Shown piece by piece: positions 48,744 through 57,662 of a stretch of DNA of 64,000 bases. The notes beneath the pieces are model-generated. The model ran no database searches. It worked only from the letters and a program-made list of their open reading frames with translations, and was not told the origin of the DNA. Position 1 is the first letter of the stretch. Each line of letters begins with the position of its first letter. The translations under genes were made by a program, and so were the position numbers. Source of the stretch: Azospirillum brasilense (GTDB taxonomy: Bacteria; Pseudomonadota; Alphaproteobacteria; Azospirillales; Azospirillaceae); NCBI RefSeq assembly GCF_005222205.1, contig NZ_CP032345.1:2171501-2235500 (forward strand), read 5' to 3'.

Positions 48744-50441
48744 TCAGTCGTCGCTGCTTTCCTTGTATTTCAGCTGCTGGAGCAGGAGGTTCGCGGCCTC
48801 CGCCTTGGCCTCCAGGCGGGCGTAGTAGGCGGTCAGGCGGGTGCGGTAGTCCTCGGCCTTGGTCTTGATGTCGTCGGACCGCCGGGTCAGGTCGGTGTTG
48901 TCGGCCTCAAGCTGCGAGACGATGCGGGCGACGTCGCCGTCGTCCTCCGCCGCGATGCCGTTCAGCGTGGTGTAGAGCCGGTCGGCCAGCCCTTGGGAAA
49001 AGCTGACGTCCACCGATCCCGTCTGGCCGGTGTAGACCAGCACCAGCCCGGCGAAGGCGGTGCCGTCGTTGCCGATGATGCGGTTGCCGCTGACCCGGAA
49101 CAGCGACCCGTCGCCGTCCACCGAGGCGCCGGACAGGGTGCCGTCCTCCGCCACCGTGATGTCGAGCGTGAAGTCCGTACGGCCGAGGCTGCGGTCGTAG
49201 CGCAACAGCTTCAGGTCGGCGGAGGAGCTGGTCATCTCCAGGCCCAGCAGCTTGCGCACCGCGTCGATGTCGCCGGTCAGGGCGGCGTTCAGCGCCGTCT
49301 CGTCCACCTTGAGCGTGTTGTCGCTGGCGAAGGTGATGCCCAGGCTGGCCAGCGACAGGGTGCCGCCGTCCGCCGTCGTCACCTTGGCGTTCAGGGCATC
49401 GTAGACCGTCTTGGTGACCTGCCGCAGCAGGCTGTCCGCGAACAGGGTGGCGTCGCTGCCGGCGGTGCCGCCGCTGCCGACGCTCTGGTGCGTCTTGGCG
49501 AAGTCGCGGAAGGCGTTGTAGGCGTCGACGAAGCCGGTGATGGCGCTCTTGATGGAGGACAGATCGGTGCTGATCTCCACCCCGATCGTCTCGCCGGGCA
49601 GGGCGGCGTAGAGGTCGATGGTCAGCCCGTCGATGGCGTCGGCGATGCTGTTGCCGCTGCGCTCCACCCGCACCCCATCCACCGTGATGACGGCGTTCTG
49701 CGCGGCCACCAGTTCGTTGGCGTAGGCGCCGTCCGCATCGGTCAGGCCGAGGCCCGTCAGGACACCGCTGCCGCCGTCGTCCAGGGTGATCGCCTTGCCG
49801 GTATCGGTGGCGGTGAGGATGAGCTGGTACTGGCTGTCCGTCACCTTGACGATGCTGGCGGTCACGCCGCTGGTGGATTTGTGCGCGTTGATGGCGTCGC
49901 GGATGTCGGTCAGGGAGTCCCCGGCATCCACGTCGATGGACACGGCGGTGCCGCCCGCAATCCCCAGCGAGAGGGTGCCGGACTGGCCGAGCGCGGCGGT
50001 CTGGCTGGACGTCGTGGCAGCGCCGATCTTGTGGCGGGTGGCGAGCTGTTCCACCACGATGGAGTAGGTGCCGGTCTCCGCACCGTCCGCCGCCGTCACC
50101 GACAGCAGATTGTCCGGCGAGGTGGAGCCGCCGCCCGACAGATAGGCGGTCCGTCCCTCGAACAGGTTGCTGCCGCCGCCCGTCGAGACGTTGCGGTTGC
50201 GCAGCCCGTCCAGCGACGTGTTCACCGCCTGCAGCAGATCCTGCATGTCCTCGTAGGCGGCGATCCTCGCCTCGTTGGTGGTGATGGTCGTGTCGATGCG
50301 GTCGGCGCGGGACAGCCGCTTTTGCACCGACGCCTCGACCAGCGCCGAATAGTCGATGCCCGTGCCCGACCCGCTGGCGATCAGCGACGAGCTGCCGGTG
50401 GAGGCGGCGGTCGAGGATGAGGTTGAGGACACCGTCGTCAT
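48744..50441 (-). CDS. fliD: Flagellar hook-associated protein 2, filament cap FliD
   Basis: FliD pentamers cap the growing filament and fold flagellin at the tip. The 565-residue protein has a Ser/Thr-rich start, then SGTGIDYSALVEASVQKRLSRADRID (typical FliD N-terminal region), a central variable region with VTAADGAETGTYSIVVEQLATRHK, and the C-terminal coiled coil ending LEAKAEAANLLLQQLKYKESSDD. The segment GFVDAYNAFRDFAKTHQ near 300 is well kept. ATG 50441 is the natural start. fliS follows, and flagellin lies 125 bases upstream behind a hairpin. Confidence 0.93.
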   Translation of the reverse strand: MTTVSSTSSSTAASTGSSSLIASGSGTGIDYSALVEASVQKRLSRADRIDTTITTNEARIAAYEDMQDLLQAVNTSLDGLRNRNVSTGGGSNLFEGRTAYLSGGGSTSPDNLLSVTAADGAETGTYSIVVEQLATRHKIGAATTSSQTAALGQSGTLSLGIAGGTAVSIDVDAGDSLTDIRDAINAHKSTSGVTASIVKVTDSQYQLILTATDTGKAITLDDGGSGVLTGLGLTDADGAYANELVAAQNAVITVDGVRVERSGNSIADAIDGLTIDLYAALPGETIGVEISTDLSSIKSAITGFVDAYNAFRDFAKTHQSVGSGGTAGSDATLFADSLLRQVTKTVYDALNAKVTTADGGTLSLASLGITFASDNTLKVDETALNAALTGDIDAVRKLLGLEMTSSSADLKLLRYDRSLGRTDFTLDITVAEDGTLSGASVDGDGSLFRVSGNRIIGNDGTAFAGLVLVYTGQTGSVDVSFSQGLADRLYTTLNGIAAEDDGDVARIVSQLEADNTDLTRRSDDIKTKAEDYRTRLTAYYARLEAKAEAANLLLQQLKYKESSDD

Positions 50442-50525
50442 GGGCGTTGGTCCGGCGGAGGAAGGGGCGGGTGAGAGAGAGGGCGGTGTGATGCGTTCGG
50501 CACACGCCCATCCCCCTCACCCTGA

Positions 50526-50549
50526 CCCTCTCCTGGCGAAGGGAGAGGG
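50526..50549. terminator. Hairpin between flagellin and fliD (REP-like)
   Basis: CCCTCTCC at 50526-50533 pairs with GGAGAGGG at 50542-50549 around the loop TGGCGAAG. It lies 17 bases after the flagellin stop on the minus strand. It resembles the core palindromes at 695-717 and 54626-54648. It probably terminates or stabilises the abundant flagellin mRNA and lowers read-through into fliD. Confidence 0.65.
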
Positions 50550-50565
50550 GTCTTGCGAAGGCGCC

Positions 50566-51390
50566 TTACCGCAGCAGCGAGAGCAGGTTCTGCGGCATCT
50601 CGTTGGCCTGGGACAGCACGGCGATGGCCGCCTGGGTCAGCACCTTGGTGGAGGCAAGCTCCGCCTGCTCCGCCGCGACGTCCACGTCCATGATGGCGGA
50701 CTGCGCGGCTTCCGTGTTCTCGATGGAGGTGTCCAGCACCTCGCCGCGGAACTCGAAGCGGGAGATCAGGGCGCCGACGTCGGCCCGCGCGCTTGACAGC
50801 GCCTCCACCGCCGTGTCCAGAGCGGTCAGTGCCGCGCTGGCGGTGGCCGAGGTGCCGACGGCCAGCGTGCCGATGGCCAGCCCGGTCGAACTCACGTCGG
50901 AGATGCTGACCGTGATCTTGTCCGTCGCCTCGGTCCCGACGCGGAAATCCACGCCGGTCGCCCAGTTGCCGGTGCCGTCCAGCAGCGGGTCGTCGTTGAA
51001 GCGGGTGCCCGACGCGATGCCGTCGATTTCCTCGATGAGCTGCTGGAACTCGGCGTCCAGATAGCCGCGCTCGGTGTCGGTGACGGCGCCGGAGAGCGAC
51101 TGGGTGGCCAGCGAGCGCATGCGCTGCACGATGTCGGAAACGCGGGACATGCCGCCGTCCGCCGCCTGGAGGATCGAGGAGCCGTGCGCGGCGTTGGTCG
51201 CCGCCTGCTTCAGCACCGTGATGTCGGAGGTCAGCGAGGTGCCGACGGCCAGGCCCGCCGCGTCGTCCGACGCCTTGGTGATGCGCGAGCCGCTGGCGAT
51301 CTTGGAGACCGAGCTGGCCTGGTTGTCGGAGTTGATGTTCAGGTAGCGCAGCGCGGAATTCGCCGCCGTGTTGGTGGAGATGACGGGCAT
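50566..51390 (-). CDS. Flagellin
   Basis: The 274-residue protein is a short flagellin, with little more than the D0/D1 domains. The N-terminal part is MPVISTNTAANSALRYLNIN, QASSVSKIASGSRITKASDDAAGLAVGTSL and GGMSRVSDIVQRMRSLATQS; the C-terminal part is GALISRFEFRGEVLDTSIENTEAAQSAIMDVDVAAEQAELASTKVLTQAAIAVLSQANEMPQNLLSLLR. The central D2/D3 part is nearly absent. AGGAGG about seven bases before ATG 51390 predicts strong translation. Whether it is the polar or lateral flagellin cannot be told; the single-flagellin cluster with FliD, FliS and a nearby glycosyltransferase-like gene fits the polar one. Confidence 0.94.
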   Translation of the reverse strand: MPVISTNTAANSALRYLNINSDNQASSVSKIASGSRITKASDDAAGLAVGTSLTSDITVLKQAATNAAHGSSILQAADGGMSRVSDIVQRMRSLATQSLSGAVTDTERGYLDAEFQQLIEEIDGIASGTRFNDDPLLDGTGNWATGVDFRVGTEATDKITVSISDVSSTGLAIGTLAVGTSATASAALTALDTAVEALSSARADVGALISRFEFRGEVLDTSIENTEAAQSAIMDVDVAAEQAELASTKVLTQAAIAVLSQANEMPQNLLSLLR

Positions 51391-51497
51391 GATGTGCCTC
51401 CTGGTCGGAGCCTGATCGGATGGTGGGGCCGCCTGTGCATCAGCCCTCATGGCGTCTCACGGCCGGCGCGGCGAAAGCTGGCGCGGATTCTTCGGGC

Positions 51498-52403
51498 TCA
51501 GAGAAAATCGCTGAGGTTGGTCTGCTGGAGGATCTTCATCAGGCTCATGGTCGATTCCAGGTTGGCCTGAAGCTGCGACAGCCGCGTCGTCGCCTCCGCG
51601 AGGTCGATGTTGCGGATGTCCTCGACATGGGTCTGCAGGACAAGCTGCTCCTCCAGGTGGCGGTCGATGGTCCGCTCCAGCGTGGCGGAGGCGGAGCCGA
51701 GCTTGGTCTGCACCACGGTCAGCCCGTCCGCCGCCGCGTCGGCGAGGTCGGACGCCTCGTCCACCAGGGCGGTGTCCACCGGGTCGGTCGGCATGTTGGC
51801 GATCAGGCTGATGGAGCGCAGCGCCTTCTCGATGGACGGGTCGTCGGCGGTGACGCCGTACTGGACGATGAGGTCGTCGGCGGCCTGGAAGTAGGAGACG
51901 CTCTGATCGCCCCGGTAATAGCTCGTGTCGGCGGTGGAGGGGCTGGTGGCCGCGGGCAGGCCGTCCAGCGACACCGGCGCCCGGTCGATGCGGCCCCCGG
52001 CGAACAGGTAGCGGTCTTCCTGCTGGGTGTTCAGCAGCCCGGCGAACTCCGACATCAGGGCCTGCGCCTCGCTCTTGATCCCCTCCGCGGAGCCGCCGCC
52101 GGCCCCCTGGAGGCTGGCGACAAGGCTGCGCACGCGGTTGGCGAGGTCGACCATGCCGCCCACGGCGTCGTGCATGGTCTGGATGCGCCCGTTGACCACC
52201 TCCCCCTCGTCCACATAGCGCTCGGAGCGGCGGTAGTGGCTCTCCAGGTTGACGAGGCGCCCGCTGTCGCCGGCGATGCCCTTGTAATCAACCGATGCCT
52301 CGCCGGTCGCTGCCTGCACCTGGGCGGCGGCCACCCTGGACTCCGCCGCCAGCATGAAGCGGACGAGCTGGTTCTGATGGTTGAAGGTCGCGATCCGTTC
52401 CAT
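51498..52403 (-). CDS. flgL: Flagellar hook-associated protein 3
   Basis: FlgL forms the second hook-filament junction ring. The 301-residue protein has the flagellin-like N-terminal coil (MERIATFNHQNQLVRFMLAAESRVAAAQVQAATGEAS), a middle part with QEDRYLFAGGRIDRAPVSLDG (LFAGG is the well-kept FlgL motif), and a C-terminal coil ending LQANLESTMSLMKILQQTNLSDFL. It starts ten bases after the flgK stop. Flagellin follows 107 bases downstream. Confidence 0.93.
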   Translation of the reverse strand: MERIATFNHQNQLVRFMLAAESRVAAAQVQAATGEASVDYKGIAGDSGRLVNLESHYRRSERYVDEGEVVNGRIQTMHDAVGGMVDLANRVRSLVASLQGAGGGSAEGIKSEAQALMSEFAGLLNTQQEDRYLFAGGRIDRAPVSLDGLPAATSPSTADTSYYRGDQSVSYFQAADDLIVQYGVTADDPSIEKALRSISLIANMPTDPVDTALVDEASDLADAAADGLTVVQTKLGSASATLERTIDRHLEEQLVLQTHVEDIRNIDLAEATTRLSQLQANLESTMSLMKILQQTNLSDFL

Positions 52404-52413
52404 GCCGGCTCTC

Positions 52414-54135
52414 CTAACGAACCAAATTCAGCGCCGTGTCGAACATCTCCTGCACCGCCTTCATGACCGCGGCGGCGGCCTGATAGGCAGATTGCAGGTT
52501 GCTGATCGCGGCGGTTTCCTCGTTGACGTTCACGCCGCTTTGTGAGGCCATCGTCGACTCCAGCCCGCTGGCGTAGGAGTCCTGGTCCTCGTAGGCGGTG
52601 GCGGCGCGAGAGGCGGCGGTCGCCGCCCCCTGGATGATGGCGCCCGCATACTGGGAGAAGCTGCCCGACCGGCCGGACAGGCCGCCCGCCGTGTCGAAGG
52701 ACTGCGCACCGGAAAAGGCCGTCTTCAACGCCTGCGCCACCGAGCCCTCCCCCGCGGCCAGCGCCGATCCTCCGGCGGCGAGCGTCGCGGCGGTGGAGAG
52801 CGCGCCGGTCGCCAGACGCCCGCTGTCCTGCGCGATCGCGTCGGTCACCCTGAGGTCGGCGGCGCCGGTGCCGGTCAGCAGGTCGTTCAGCCCGAAGCGG
52901 GCGGAGAACCCCTGGCCGTCCGCCCCCACGGTGCCGTCGCCGCCCAGCGCCACGCCGTTCGCGGCGTTGTCGGCCTGGATGACCAGCCGCCCCTGGGCGT
53001 CGAGATGGGCCGAGAGCGAGTCCATGGCGTCGATGGCGTCCACCGCGTCCTGCACGGTGGCGTAGGCGGAGAGGTCGAGGTCCAGAACCTCCACCGCCGT
53101 TCCGTCCGCCGACGCGACGGTGACGCGCAGCGTGCCGCCGCCGTTCAGAGCGTCCGTTCCGGCGACCGTGGCCGTGCCGGTCAGCGCGTTGGGCGGGGGA
53201 AAGGCGGTGCCCTGGTTGTGGAGAACGTTCAGTGTGTCCTTCAGCGTCAGGGCCAACTCGTCGAGCCGGGCCTGCTGCGCCGGCAGGTCCTTGTCACGGA
53301 CCTGGATCAGCCCGCCCAGCGTGCCCGAGGAGACGGAGCCGGTGACGTCCTTCCCGTCGATGGTGATCGGGCCGAAGCTCGTCCCGGCGCCGACTGCGGT
53401 GGCGGGCGTGTAGGACAGCCGGTGCACCGCGGAGTCCAGCAGGGACGTGCCGGAGGAGGTGGAGACCCGAACCATGCCGTTGGCGTCGGTCTGGTAGCGG
53501 ATGTCGATGTCCCCGGCGAGGCTCTTCAGGGCGGTGTTGCGCTGGTCCTCCAGGTCGCCGGTGTCCTGGCCGAGCGCCTTGCCGGTCTGGATGCGGTCGT
53601 TGAGGTCCTTCAGCGTGTCGAGCGTCCCGTTGATCCGCGTCACCGTGTCGGCGACGGCGCGGTCGGCCTCGCCGCGCAGCTCCTGCACCGCCTTGGCGGT
53701 GGAGCGCAGCGTCTCGGCCACCGCGGTCAGGTCGTCCACCGCCGCCGCCTTGGCGCTGCCGCTTTCCGGGGAGGTCGCCAGGGTGGCCATGGTCTCGCCC
53801 AGCGTGTCGATGACCGAACCGAGCGACGACGCGGAGGTGGTGGCGCCCAGCCGCTCCTGGAAGCGGTCCAGATAGTCGCTGACCGTCCGGCTGAGGCCCA
53901 AGCCCGACTGTGCCGCCACCAGCGACGTCATCAGGTAGCGGTCCACCGTGCTGCCGATGCCGGCGACCTCCACCCCGGTGAAGCCGACGGCGGTGTCGCT
54001 GGCCGTCGGCTTGGCGGTCTTGCGGGTGTAGCCCTCCGTGTCCGCGTTGGCGACGTTGGCCGAGGCGACCGCCATGCCCACCTCGTTGGTGCGCAGCGCG
54101 GAGGTGGCGATGCTGCCGGCGACGCGCAGGGACAT
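52414..54135 (-). CDS. flgK: Flagellar hook-associated protein 1
   Basis: FlgK is the first junction protein on the hook. The 573-residue protein has the rod/hook N-terminal signature SIATSALRTNEVGMAVASANVANADTEGYTRKTA, a long helical coil, a middle domain with VRVSTSSGTSLLDSAVHRLSY and GGLIQVRDKDLPAQQARLDELALTLKDTLNVLHNQG, and the C-terminal ESTMASQSGVNVNEETAAISNLQSAYQAAAAVMKAVQEMFDTALNLVR. All three parts match the family order and length. It lies between a small orphan gene and flgL, all on the minus strand. Confidence 0.95.
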   Translation of the reverse strand: MSLRVAGSIATSALRTNEVGMAVASANVANADTEGYTRKTAKPTASDTAVGFTGVEVAGIGSTVDRYLMTSLVAAQSGLGLSRTVSDYLDRFQERLGATTSASSLGSVIDTLGETMATLATSPESGSAKAAAVDDLTAVAETLRSTAKAVQELRGEADRAVADTVTRINGTLDTLKDLNDRIQTGKALGQDTGDLEDQRNTALKSLAGDIDIRYQTDANGMVRVSTSSGTSLLDSAVHRLSYTPATAVGAGTSFGPITIDGKDVTGSVSSGTLGGLIQVRDKDLPAQQARLDELALTLKDTLNVLHNQGTAFPPPNALTGTATVAGTDALNGGGTLRVTVASADGTAVEVLDLDLSAYATVQDAVDAIDAMDSLSAHLDAQGRLVIQADNAANGVALGGDGTVGADGQGFSARFGLNDLLTGTGAADLRVTDAIAQDSGRLATGALSTAATLAAGGSALAAGEGSVAQALKTAFSGAQSFDTAGGLSGRSGSFSQYAGAIIQGAATAASRAATAYEDQDSYASGLESTMASQSGVNVNEETAAISNLQSAYQAAAAVMKAVQEMFDTALNLVR

Positions 54136-54157
54136 GACGGTTCTCCTGTGCGGCGGG

Positions 54158-54604
54158 TCAGGCGGTGACGGCGAGGTGCTTCGCCCCCGCCGCGCGACCG
54201 AGCGCCGCGTAGGAGCGCGACGGAGCGGAGACGGAGGCGGCGGCGCGCAGCGCCGCGCCGATGGCCGCCTGCCGGGCCTGCCGGGCCTTGGCCTGCGCCT
54301 CCAGCGCGCGCACCGACCGCCCGAGCGGGGCCAGCGCGCCGTCCAGGGCCTTGCGCACCGCCAGCCGGGTTTCCAGGGGGACGCGCTTGCTTTGCGCCGC
54401 GGTCAGCGCGTCGCGCAGCGTCCCGGCCTGGGCGTGCAGGAGCATCTGCATGGCGCCGGCCGCCCGCAGGGCGTCCACCGCGCGCCCCTCCCGCGCGGCG
54501 CTGGCGGCGCGTTGCGCGTGCCCTTCCATCTCCGCGACGAAGCGGGTGATGACCGCCACCGGGTCCGGGCGGGCGGCGGGCGAGACGTGCGGGGTGGGGA
54601 GCAT
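54158..54604 (-). CDS. Small helical flagellar-cluster protein, possibly FlgN-like chaperone
   Basis: The 148-residue Ala-rich protein is predicted nearly all helical, with two long amphipathic stretches (about 15-60 and 75-125). It ends with a flexible piece SYAALGRAAGAKHLAVTA. FlgN, the FlgK/FlgL export chaperone, is a helical protein of this size commonly placed next to flgK and with a G-R-containing flexible tail, so a FlgN role is a reasonable guess from place, size and shape. No firm FlgN motif is seen. It starts after a perfect palindrome at 54626-54648 and ends 22 bases before flgK. Confidence 0.6.
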   Translation of the reverse strand: MLPTPHVSPAARPDPVAVITRFVAEMEGHAQRAASAAREGRAVDALRAAGAMQMLLHAQAGTLRDALTAAQSKRVPLETRLAVRKALDGALAPLGRSVRALEAQAKARQARQAAIGAALRAAASVSAPSRSYAALGRAAGAKHLAVTA

Positions 54605-54625
54605 AGGGTGTCTCCTTGAGGTGTT

Positions 54626-54648
54626 CCCTCTCCCGTCCCGGGAGAGGG
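54626..54648. repeat. Perfect palindrome of the REP-like family inside the flagellar run
   Basis: CCCTCTCCCG at 54626-54635 pairs with CGGGAGAGGG at 54639-54648 around a three-base TCC loop. The 23-base unit differs at one base from 695-717. It lies between two small genes in the flagellar operon, just before the start of the 148-residue protein gene. It could attenuate transcription from flgE into flgK. Confidence 0.75.
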
Positions 54649-54654
54649 ATCTGG

Positions 54655-54912
54655 TCAGCCGCGCAGGGCGCCGGTGCGGCGGTAGGCGGTGGCGGCGCGC
54701 TGGGCGCTGCCGGTCTGGCGGATCGCCGCCTGCACCGCGGCCCGCGCCGAGGCGATGCGCGCCCGCAGGCTGAGCAGGTCGTCGATCAGCGCGAGGCGCT
54801 CCGCCGTTTCCGGGACCGGCCGGGACCGGTGACGGTCCACCCGCCGGGCGAGGCGGCGCAGTTCGCCGTCCAGAGCGGCTTCGCCGTCGAGAAGCGGTTG
54901 CGCGGGCTGCAT
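54655..54912 (-). CDS. Small coiled-coil orphan between flgE and flgK
   Basis: An 85-residue, Arg- and Ala-rich product (MQPAQPLLDGEAALDGELRR at the start) with one long helix (TAERLALIDDLLSLRARIASARAAVQAAIRQTG, about 37-68) and a basic end. It begins 14 bases after the flgE stop on the same strand, so it should be co-transcribed. No family is recognised. Size and make-up would fit a flagellar export chaperone or hook-length partner, but nothing proves this. Confidence 0.5.
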   Translation of the reverse strand: MQPAQPLLDGEAALDGELRRLARRVDRHRSRPVPETAERLALIDDLLSLRARIASARAAVQAAIRQTGSAQRAATAYRRTGALRG

Positions 54913-54926
54913 GGCCGTCACCGCCG

Positions 54927-56237
54927 TCAGCGCTTCATGGCGATCAGCGTGTCCATCATGTCCTGCGAGGTCGTGATGACCTTGGAGGCGGCGGAATAGG
55001 CCTGCTGGGCGACGATCATGCGGCTGAACTCGTCGGTCAGCTCGACCGTGGAGCTTTCCAGCGCGCCCGCCGTCACCGTCCCGGCCTTGGCGTCGCCCGC
55101 CGTGCGGAGCTGGTACTGCCCGGCCGCCGCCGTCTGGGTGAAGGTGGTGCCGGTGACGCTTTCCAGCCCGTCGGCGTTGGCGAAGGTGGCGATGGGGATC
55201 TGGTAGATCGCCCGCGTCTCGCCGTTGTCGAAGACGGCGCGGACGATGCCGTCCTTGCCGATGGTCGTCCCGGTCAGGGAGCCGGGCTTGTAGCCGTTCT
55301 GCGTCGTGGTCTCGACGCTGACCGAGGGCGTGCTGTCGCCCGACGCGTGCTGGGTCAGGCCGTTGTTGCTGTTGGCGGTGCCGAGGTTCAGCGCGACGGC
55401 GCTGCCGCCGGCTCCGGTGGTCCATCCGTCGACGGTGAAGGACAGGGCGGACAGGTCGGCGGCGGTCGTCGTGCCGTCCGCGGCCACCGTGGCGGCGGAG
55501 GCCAGCGTGCCGTCCGTGTTGAAGGAGAGCTGGATGGGGAAGCCGGCGATGGTCCCGGTGGTCCGGGTGGCGTCGGAGGACAGGACGGGGTCGGAGGCGT
55601 CCAGCTCCCAGCTGTTCTCGCCGGTCTTGGTCCAGCTCAGGGTGATGGAGTGGCTGACGCCCAGGCTGTCGAACATCTCCATGTCGGTGGTGAAGCTGTC
55701 GCCGGTGTCCGCGTCCGAGGGCAGGTTGGCGTCGATGCCCATGGTCGAGGTCGCCTTGGGCGTGCCCTTGATGTTGGCGACGTTGACCGGGACGAGGCTG
55801 TCAACCGACCCCTTGTTGCCGGCGGCGACGGTGCCGTTGGCATTCAGCGCCCAGCCGTAGAGGTAGTAGCCCTCGCTGTTCGACAGGTAGCCCTGGGCGT
55901 CGGTGGAGAAGGAGCCGTTGCGGGTGAAGGCGACGGTGCCGTCCGCCGTCTCCTCCGACACCACGAAGAAGCCCTCGCCGTTGATCGCCATGTTGGTGGA
56001 GACCGACGACGACTGGATCTCGCCTTGCCCGCTGATGTTGCGGTAGGTGAAGGCCAGCACGCCGCCGGTCTGCTCGTCGATGGACGAGGTCTTGTTGATG
56101 TAGGAGTTGAAGTTGGTGCCGGTGCTCTTGAAGCCGGTCGTGCTGGAATTGGCGATGTTGCTGGAGATGGAGGCGAGCGCCTTGCTCTGCGCCATCAGGC
56201 CGGACGTGGCGCTGTACATCGCGCTGGTGATGCTCAT
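54927..56237 (-). CDS. flgE: Flagellar hook protein FlgE
   Basis: FlgE polymerises into the hook. The 436-residue protein begins MSITSAMYSATSGLMAQSKALASISSNIANSSTTGFKSTGTNF, the rod/hook family signature, followed by the SSSVSTNMAINGEGFFVVS segment near 78 and FTRNGSFSTDAQGYLSNSEGYYLYGW near 103. It ends SSTVELTDEFSRMIVAQQAYSAASKVITTSQDMMDTLIAMKR, the matching C-terminal hook motif. Complete and of normal length. It is 39 bases downstream of flgD. Confidence 0.96.
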   Translation of the reverse strand: MSITSAMYSATSGLMAQSKALASISSNIANSSTTGFKSTGTNFNSYINKTSSIDEQTGGVLAFTYRNISGQGEIQSSSVSTNMAINGEGFFVVSEETADGTVAFTRNGSFSTDAQGYLSNSEGYYLYGWALNANGTVAAGNKGSVDSLVPVNVANIKGTPKATSTMGIDANLPSDADTGDSFTTDMEMFDSLGVSHSITLSWTKTGENSWELDASDPVLSSDATRTTGTIAGFPIQLSFNTDGTLASAATVAADGTTTAADLSALSFTVDGWTTGAGGSAVALNLGTANSNNGLTQHASGDSTPSVSVETTTQNGYKPGSLTGTTIGKDGIVRAVFDNGETRAIYQIPIATFANADGLESVTGTTFTQTAAAGQYQLRTAGDAKAGTVTAGALESSTVELTDEFSRMIVAQQAYSAASKVITTSQDMMDTLIAMKR

Positions 56238-56276
56238 CGTCGCACCTGTCGCAAGGAGATGGATGGGGGAGGGGGA

Positions 56277-56936
56277 TCAGCTCAGCGACAGCACGTCGTC
56301 GGCGGGCACGCTCACGCCGCCGATGCCCAGCGCCGCGGTGGTGCCGGAGGTATCCACGGAGGTGACCGTGCCCTTGATCCGCGTCTCGGTGGCGATGGCG
56401 GCCTTGCTGGAGTCCACCGCGGTGACGGTCAGGCTGTAGTTTCCCGAAGTGTGGATTGCGCCGTCGCGCCCCGTGCCGTCCCAGGTGAAGGCGTGGCTGC
56501 CCTTCCCGGTGGCGCCGCTGTCCTGGTAGACGATGGCCCCGTCCTCGTCGCGCACCGTCAGGGTGACCGACGCGGCCTCGCTGTTCAGCGAATATTCCCA
56601 GTTGGCCGCCCCGTTCTGCAGGGCGGTCGTGTCGCCCTCCGCCGTCACCGTCCGCCCGAGATAGCCCAGCGCCGAGCTGCCGGTTCCCAGCGCCTGCACC
56701 GCCGAGGTCAGCTCGTCCAGCTTGTCGCTCATGGACATCTGCTGCTCCAGCGAGGAGAGCTGGACGAGCTGGCTGGTGTACTGGGCGGTGTCCACCGGGT
56801 TGGTCGGGTCCTGCACCTCAAGCTGCTTAAGCAGCAGCGTCAGGAAGGACTGGTAGCTGCCGGCCAGCGAGGCCGAGGAGCTTTTGGCGGACGAGGTGGT
56901 GGTGACGGTCGAGGAGCTGAGCGAGTCAACCTGCAT
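56277..56936 (-). CDS. flgD: Flagellar hook capping/assembly protein FlgD
   Basis: FlgD caps the growing hook and allows FlgE addition. The 219-residue protein has the FlgD N-terminal signature SLAGSYQSFLTLLLKQLEVQDPTNPVDTAQYTSQLVQLSSLEQQM (about 22-66) and a C-terminal FLG-type beta domain (ANWEYSLNSEAASVTLTVRDEDGAIVYQDSG, then HAFTWDGTGRDGAIHTSGNYSL). GGAGG lies six bases before ATG 56936. It is the first gene of the visible flagellar run; its promoter must be in the gene-free stretch to the right. Confidence 0.94.
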   Translation of the reverse strand: MQVDSLSSSTVTTTSSAKSSSASLAGSYQSFLTLLLKQLEVQDPTNPVDTAQYTSQLVQLSSLEQQMSMSDKLDELTSAVQALGTGSSALGYLGRTVTAEGDTTALQNGAANWEYSLNSEAASVTLTVRDEDGAIVYQDSGATGKGSHAFTWDGTGRDGAIHTSGNYSLTVTAVDSSKAAIATETRIKGTVTSVDTSGTTAALGIGGVSVPADDVLSLS

Positions 56937-57662
56937 GGCGGCCTCCAGGATGCGGCCTCCCCGTCGCGGGAATCGGGGATTCCGCGTCCGTTTCGGCGTG
57001 ATGGTCCGGCGTGTGGTCCGGGAGGAGGCGCCGCGGGGCGGAGCGTTGTCCCGTTCTGTGGCTATCCACGGAGGGGACTGGAAAAGCTGGCGGACTTTTT
57101 TTCAGAATTTGCGAAACGCGGTGGCGGAACCCGCGCGTGGACGCCGGATGCCCTGCCCATGGCGGACCCGCGATGCCGACCGGCGGCTGCCCGCGGTGAT
57201 GCCGATGTCATTCGATGGCGCCGTGCGCCCGCGTCGCCAAGGGGGAGCGCGGGCGTCCGGCGACGCGGGCCGCACCGGGCCTTGAGGTCGCTCGCGGGGA
57301 AAGGCTCAACCACGGATGACGGTCCGTTGCCGCTGCCGCTGCCGCTGCTCGATCTGGTCGGCGCTTCCCCGCCGTTCCGGCCGGCGGGCCGGTGTCAGGC
57401 CACAGATGGATTGACCCTGATGACGTACGGAATAGGCTGAGGTGTCATGACCCGGTTCCCACAGTGGGGCTGACCTGGTTCCGGCACTTCCGGAGCCGGA
57501 TCGACCCCGCTCAGGTCTTCGCTTTATGCGCCAACGCCTTGACGGGGCTGTTGTCGGGTGGTTCGGTTCAGAGCGGATTGGTTTCGAGTCCGACCGCCGC
57601 AAAGGCACTGGATTGCTTTGCGGCGGTCCTTTCGGGACTCGGGCACGCTTCTTCGGCGAGGC
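56937..57662. other. Gene-free stretch upstream of flgD
   Basis: About 725 bases without a credible gene. It should hold the flgD promoter, but no clear sigma-54 (GG-N10-GC) or sigma-28 element was found by eye. A large hairpin sits near its right end: CGAGTCC/GGACTCG outer arms (57585-57591, 57635-57641) and a perfect 13-bp inner stem, 57592-57604 with 57616-57628. A T-run of seven is at 57094-57100. Nothing recognisable as a mobile element remnant was found. Confidence 0.6.
57585..57641. terminator. Nested hairpin downstream of the aldo/keto reductase gene
   Basis: The inner arms 57592-57604 (GACCGCCGCAAAG) and 57616-57628 are exact reverse complements with an 11-base loop, and outer arms 57585-57591 and 57635-57641 also pair. 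It lies 22 bases after the aldo/keto reductase stop (minus strand) and is its likely terminator. Confidence 0.65.

Noticed and set aside
56937..57662. Possible insertion-sequence remnant or sigma-54 promoter upstream of flgD
   Set aside because: No transposase-like peptide, terminal repeats or target duplication, and no convincing GG-N10-GC element was found on either strand.
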